From Duganella qianjiadongensis (GTDB lineage Bacteria > Pseudomonadota > Gammaproteobacteria > Burkholderiales > Burkholderiaceae_D), in NCBI RefSeq assembly GCF_009857915.1, contig NZ_WWCM01000022.1, positions 1-63,196 of the forward strand: a stretch of 63,196 nt of DNA, in the 5' to 3' direction. Of the stretch, positions 60,878 through 63,196 are shown piece by piece. How positions within the stretch are numbered: the stretch's first letter is position 1; each line of letters starts with the position of its first letter. The position numbers were made by a program, and so were the translations under genes. Under the pieces are notes generated by a model. That model saw only the letters and a program-made list of their open reading frames with translations, searched no databases and was not told where the DNA came from.

Positions 60878-61867
60878 CTAGAGGCGAAACAAGGGCTTTG
60901 TAAGTAAACTTACAAAATAGTCTGACCCGTTTAGATTTGATACGAGGCTAGAGCGCAACAGGCTTACTTTCGTGGCCTTGCTCGTCCATGCTCCCTTGAT
61001 TTTCGTATGAGCCGAAAATTTGGCTGATACGATTTCCCTAGTTGGGTAAAGAGTGTAAAAAGCCGTTCCCAAAAATTTGGGAGCGTGGATTTTGGTAGTG
61101 TCCCAAAAATTTTGGGCACCCCTTTTCGCCCAGTACGACAACGAGTAGCGCCGTTCAAAGTGTAAAAAGCAGCCCCGAAATTTTACGGAACTGCTTTTTC
61201 GCCTAGTACGGGTGATGTTGTTGCCGTATTTTTGCGTTCCTAAAAATTTAGGAGCGTGTTTTTCACCCAGCACGGTAAGAACTTTACGTGTAGCACCGTT
61301 GAAAATCGGCACTTCAGTATGAAGGAAAGATCTCTCGCAAGCTGATTTTTGTATGAGCGTAAAATTTCGCTGATGATATTTCACCGAAAACAGTTGGCAC
61401 TTTTGCAGGGAAATACTTATGTAGGATTGCCTTGCTTCCTTACCCTTAGCAGAACGCCCCACCATAGCTAGCTCCTTAGCCATGTCTAAGGAAATATGGT
61501 AGTCGATGGTTGGGCGACCACGCCCTTGAGTATTATTCCCCAAATTGGGGGAATATTCGGTAGTTCTAAAATCGACACCATAAACAAAGCCATACTTGTC
61601 AATACGAGCCTTAATCCACGTACTGAAGTCTTTTCCTACTTGCAGGAAGGCGTGAAGCTGACGTGCATTCACGGTTTCGATGGTTTCACCGCCTACTACA
61701 GCGCCCATGTTCACGCCAATGTCTTGCACGGTGGTGATGGTGCTAACTACAGGTTCCGGCGTAGGTGCAGCAGGTTTGTAAAAGGTTACGTCACTAGGTG
61801 CAACAGTTGCTGCACGGGCAGGGTTGTGTGCTGTAGCTGTAGACACAGCCCCTACCGGCTTGCGCAT
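60878..61867 (-). CDS. AntA-type antirepressor with a repeat-filled C-terminal half
   Basis: A 329-residue frame. Residues about 50-150 are an AntA/AntB antirepressor domain: VNARQLHAFLQVGKDFSTWI, KYGFVYGVDFRT and DYHISLDMAKELAMVGRSAK. After ARQSYIS (near 150), where the family usually continues into a DNA-binding or KilAC domain, the frame runs into about 180 residues of unusual sequence built from imperfect repeats with AAATTT-centred palindromes (61011-61370). The coding value of that half is doubtful; it may be an insertion that kept the frame open, and the gene could be non-functional. The start has no clear ribosome site. Confidence 0.65.
   Translation of the reverse strand: MRKPVGAVSTATAHNPARAATVAPSDVTFYKPAAPTPEPVVSTITTVQDIGVNMGAVVGGETIETVNARQLHAFLQVGKDFSTWIKARIDKYGFVYGVDFRTTEYSPNLGNNTQGRGRPTIDYHISLDMAKELAMVGRSAKGKEARQSYISISLQKCQLFSVKYHQRNFTLIQKSACERSFLHTEVPIFNGATRKVLTVLGEKHAPKFLGTQKYGNNITRTRRKSSSVKFRGCFLHFERRYSLSYWAKRGAQNFWDTTKIHAPKFLGTAFYTLYPTREIVSAKFSAHTKIKGAWTSKATKVSLLRSSLVSNLNGSDYFVSLLTKPLFRL
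61011..61370. repeat. Six covarying AAATTT-centred palindromes
   Basis: Six short palindromes lie in 360 bases: GCCGAAAATTTGGC (61011-61024), CCCAAAAATTTGGG (61068-61081), CCCAAAAATTTTGGG (61102-61116), CCGAAATTTTACGG (61175-61188), CCTAAAAATTTAGG (61239-61252) and GCGTAAAATTTCGC (61357-61370). Their triplet arms differ (GCC, CCC, CCC, CCG, CCT, GCG), yet each is complementary to its partner. Linkers also recur (CGCCCAGTACG / CGCCTAGTACG / CACCCAGCACG; TGTAAAAAGC twice; TTTTCGTATGAG / TTTTTGTATGAG). They are inside the antirepressor frame. Confidence 0.85.
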
Positions 61868-62002
61868 AAGATTCGGATATGTAGGGAGTTAAATTCTCAC
61901 TAAAATATACGGAAAATTTCAAATTGCACTTGTTGTTGAAGCTATGAAACTGATTTACACTTGCCGAGACCGAATAGCTAAATTTTAAATTTTCTAATAC
62001 TT
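61868..62002. other. AT-rich gap between divergent genes
   Basis: About 135 bases, AT-rich. A minus-strand TATATT-like -10 near 61903-61910 and plus-strand A/T tracts near 61983-61998 may be promoters for the antirepressor and DUF2971 genes. Confidence 0.4.
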
Positions 62003-62881
62003 ATGCCGACCATATATCACTATTGCGATTCCAATGCATTAATGAACATCGTTAAGGAGAAGAAATTATGGCTTTCGTCGTTAAGTGCAATGAATGATAC
62101 GGCTGAAATAAAATTTTTCTTAAATAAGGTTATTCAATTTATTGATGATGAATTCCAAAGATTAAAGATTCCACTTAAAACAATTGAAGCTTTTCATCGA
62201 GAGATAGAAAACTATAATTTTTATGCTGTTTGTTTTTCATCCAAAGGTGATGATTTATATCAGTGGCAATCGTATGGTGACAGAGGCCAAGGTTTTGCGT
62301 TAGGTTTTGATTCCACTTTGCTTTGTCGAAAGCCGACTTATTCCGTAAAGTTATTGGATTGGGAAGAATTTGGTGGGGCTGTGCCAAGTCGGCAAAAAGG
62401 TGGCCTATGCTTAACCAATGTCTTCTATGCCTCTGATAGTGAGGTCGAGAAATTGGCAAGGTCTATGGTTACTTTTGTTGAGACAGAGGCGCAGCGCTCA
62501 TCAAGTGAATTATGGAGAGATTATGCAAAATTGGTTCATATACTTGCGCAAGTAACTAAGAGCAGTTATTTTGAGGCAGAGAAAGAATATCGTTTGATTT
62601 ATGCTCCATTTACCTCTAATGAGGTTGATGGTGGAACTAACTTTGAACCATTGAGAGAAAGAAAGTGGAGAAATGGTCGTTTCGGTATTACTCCTTACTT
62701 TGAATATTCTTCCGTTCAAGAGCCAGTTTATCCATTTGAATATGGGGTAATGAAGTCGTTGAAGAAAATTACTGTTGGCCCATGCAGTAAAGAAAAAGAG
62801 TTAGATAATCTTCGCGAGTTCTTGCGATGTAATGGCTTTGGTGATGTTGAAATTGAAAAGTCAAAAGTAACGTTCAGATAG
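62003..62881 (+). CDS. DUF2971-family protein
   Basis: A 292-residue protein with the DUF2971 signature at its start (YHYCDSNALMNIVKEKKLW, LSSLSAMNDTAEIKFF) and AVCFSSKGDDLYQWQSYGD. The family's role is unknown; members are common on mobile elements and in defence islands. Its GC content is far lower than that of the chromosomal genes left of the tRNA, a sign of transfer. The start has no clear ribosome site; ATG at 62003 is the first codon of the conserved block. No toxin partner is seen. Confidence 0.8.
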   Translation: MPTIYHYCDSNALMNIVKEKKLWLSSLSAMNDTAEIKFFLNKVIQFIDDEFQRLKIPLKTIEAFHREIENYNFYAVCFSSKGDDLYQWQSYGDRGQGFALGFDSTLLCRKPTYSVKLLDWEEFGGAVPSRQKGGLCLTNVFYASDSEVEKLARSMVTFVETEAQRSSSELWRDYAKLVHILAQVTKSSYFEAEKEYRLIYAPFTSNEVDGGTNFEPLRERKWRNGRFGITPYFEYSSVQEPVYPFEYGVMKSLKKITVGPCSKEKELDNLREFLRCNGFGDVEIEKSKVTFR

Positions 62882-63082
62882 AAAAACCTAAAAAAAATTT
62901 GAGAAGGTGGGTTGTAGGTGAGAAAAGTCGGGGTGTCCATCGGGCTACTTAACGCGGCCAGCCCCCTATGCAATCTACGCCACAGGCTTTTTAAAATATC
63001 TGTAGCGCTTCGCTGGCGCTGGTGGGCAGCATTGCACTGCCCTTTAACTTACTTCAGCTAAGTCTGAATTGTAGTGGTTTAA
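62882..63082. other. Intergenic stretch before the IS3 element
   Basis: No gene is supported. A hairpin GGGCAG/CTGCCC lies at 63024-63042, preceded by a GC-rich AGCGCT-containing patch. A short run of A at 62886-62898 follows the DUF2971 stop but with no clear stem. Confidence 0.4.
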
Positions 63083-63196
63083 TGTATCCGGACACTGATT
63101 TAGGCGAGAATACTCGCCATGGAGAGGTGTTTGATGAGCAAGCAGAGACGTACGTTTTCCCCGGAGTTCAAACAGCAGGCTGCATGCCTGGTGCTG
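63083..63196 (+). mobile_element. Left end of an IS3-family insertion sequence
   Basis: A terminal sequence TGTATCCGGACAC starts at 63083. A perfect hairpin GGCGAG-AATA-CTCGCC (63103-63118) stands before the orfA ribosome site, as in many IS elements where it blocks read-through translation. GGAGAGG then precedes ATG at 63134. The rest of the element is outside the window. Confidence 0.65.
63134..63196 (+). CDS. IS3-family transposase OrfA (partial)
   Basis: The first 21 residues begin MSKQRRTFSPEFKQQAA, the typical start of IS3-family OrfA helix-turn-helix proteins (SKQRRxFSPEFKxxA). GGAGAGG is the ribosome site seven bases upstream. An ATG at 63119 is also in frame. The gene is cut by the window edge. 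Confidence 0.85.
   Translation, partial: MSKQRRTFSPEFKQQAACLVL

Noticed and set aside
61496..61903. Plus-strand frame opposite the antirepressor
   Set aside because: It is antisense to the conserved AntA domain and shows no recognisable motif.

Overview
The window looks like a chromosomal segment of a betaproteobacterium of the Oxalobacteraceae (Massilia / Duganella / Janthinobacterium type). This rests on the rpsF-priB-rpsR-rplI-dnaB order, high-GC coding with Bug/TctC-type binding proteins and general porins, and the style of the proteins. The genus is inferred, not proven. Insertion sequences touch both edges: the last codons and right end of an IS66-family element (1-127) on the left, and the left end plus first codons of an IS3-family element (63083-63196) on the right.

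Layout. 360-3370: primosome and ribosomal genes rpsF, priB (apparent CTG start), rpsR, rplI and dnaB. 3434-5108: a PhoU-like DUF47 protein and a Pit phosphate permease. 5234-11131: a metallophosphoesterase, an MBL-fold hydrolase, a GAF/HD-GYP protein and a CHASE2 adenylate cyclase. 11291-20673: a two-partner secretion locus with a 2296-residue haemagglutinin-like exoprotein, its TpsB transporter and a secreted FecR-domain protein. 20696-24629: a copper module (copA, cueR, copZ) with two matching CueR-type operators. It is interrupted by a TauE/SafE permease gene and by a 170-bp array of 10-bp units that supplies the stop codons of both flanking genes. 24637-28714: an orphan HicB-like protein, a carbohydrate porin and a PIN-PhoH ATPase.

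29023-37305 (minus strand) is a compact lipid A aminoarabinose (Ara4N) operon: Mth938-like, arnT, an SMR-type arnE-like gene, arnB, arnC, arnA split into separate formyltransferase and dehydrogenase genes, arnD, then a bcp-type peroxiredoxin. 37493-40078 carries alaA and hom. 40173-49233 has an RraB-like protein and a TctDE-type two-component system divergent from a porin, a TctC-like binding protein and a three-gene AfuABC-type ABC importer. 49400-53495 holds an LplT-PlsC fusion and a PAS-GGDEF diguanylate cyclase. 53646-60257 is an RND efflux operon (acrA-acrB-oprM) with a TetR gene at its far end and a strong palindrome over its promoter.

From the tRNA-Pro(GGG) gene (60342-60418) rightward, base composition drops and the content changes to an AlpA-like regulator, an AntA-type antirepressor whose C-terminal half is replaced by a cluster of covarying palindromes, and a DUF2971 gene. 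This is best read as part of an element integrated at the tRNA; its integrase and far attachment site lie outside the window.

Most interesting: the helically phased 10-bp TCTA/TAGA array with a related copy upstream of rpsF; the second-messenger / TPS / FecR locus, in which the exoprotein and the FecR protein each have a near-terminal cysteine as the only one expected in the mature chain; and the palindrome cluster in the antirepressor gene.
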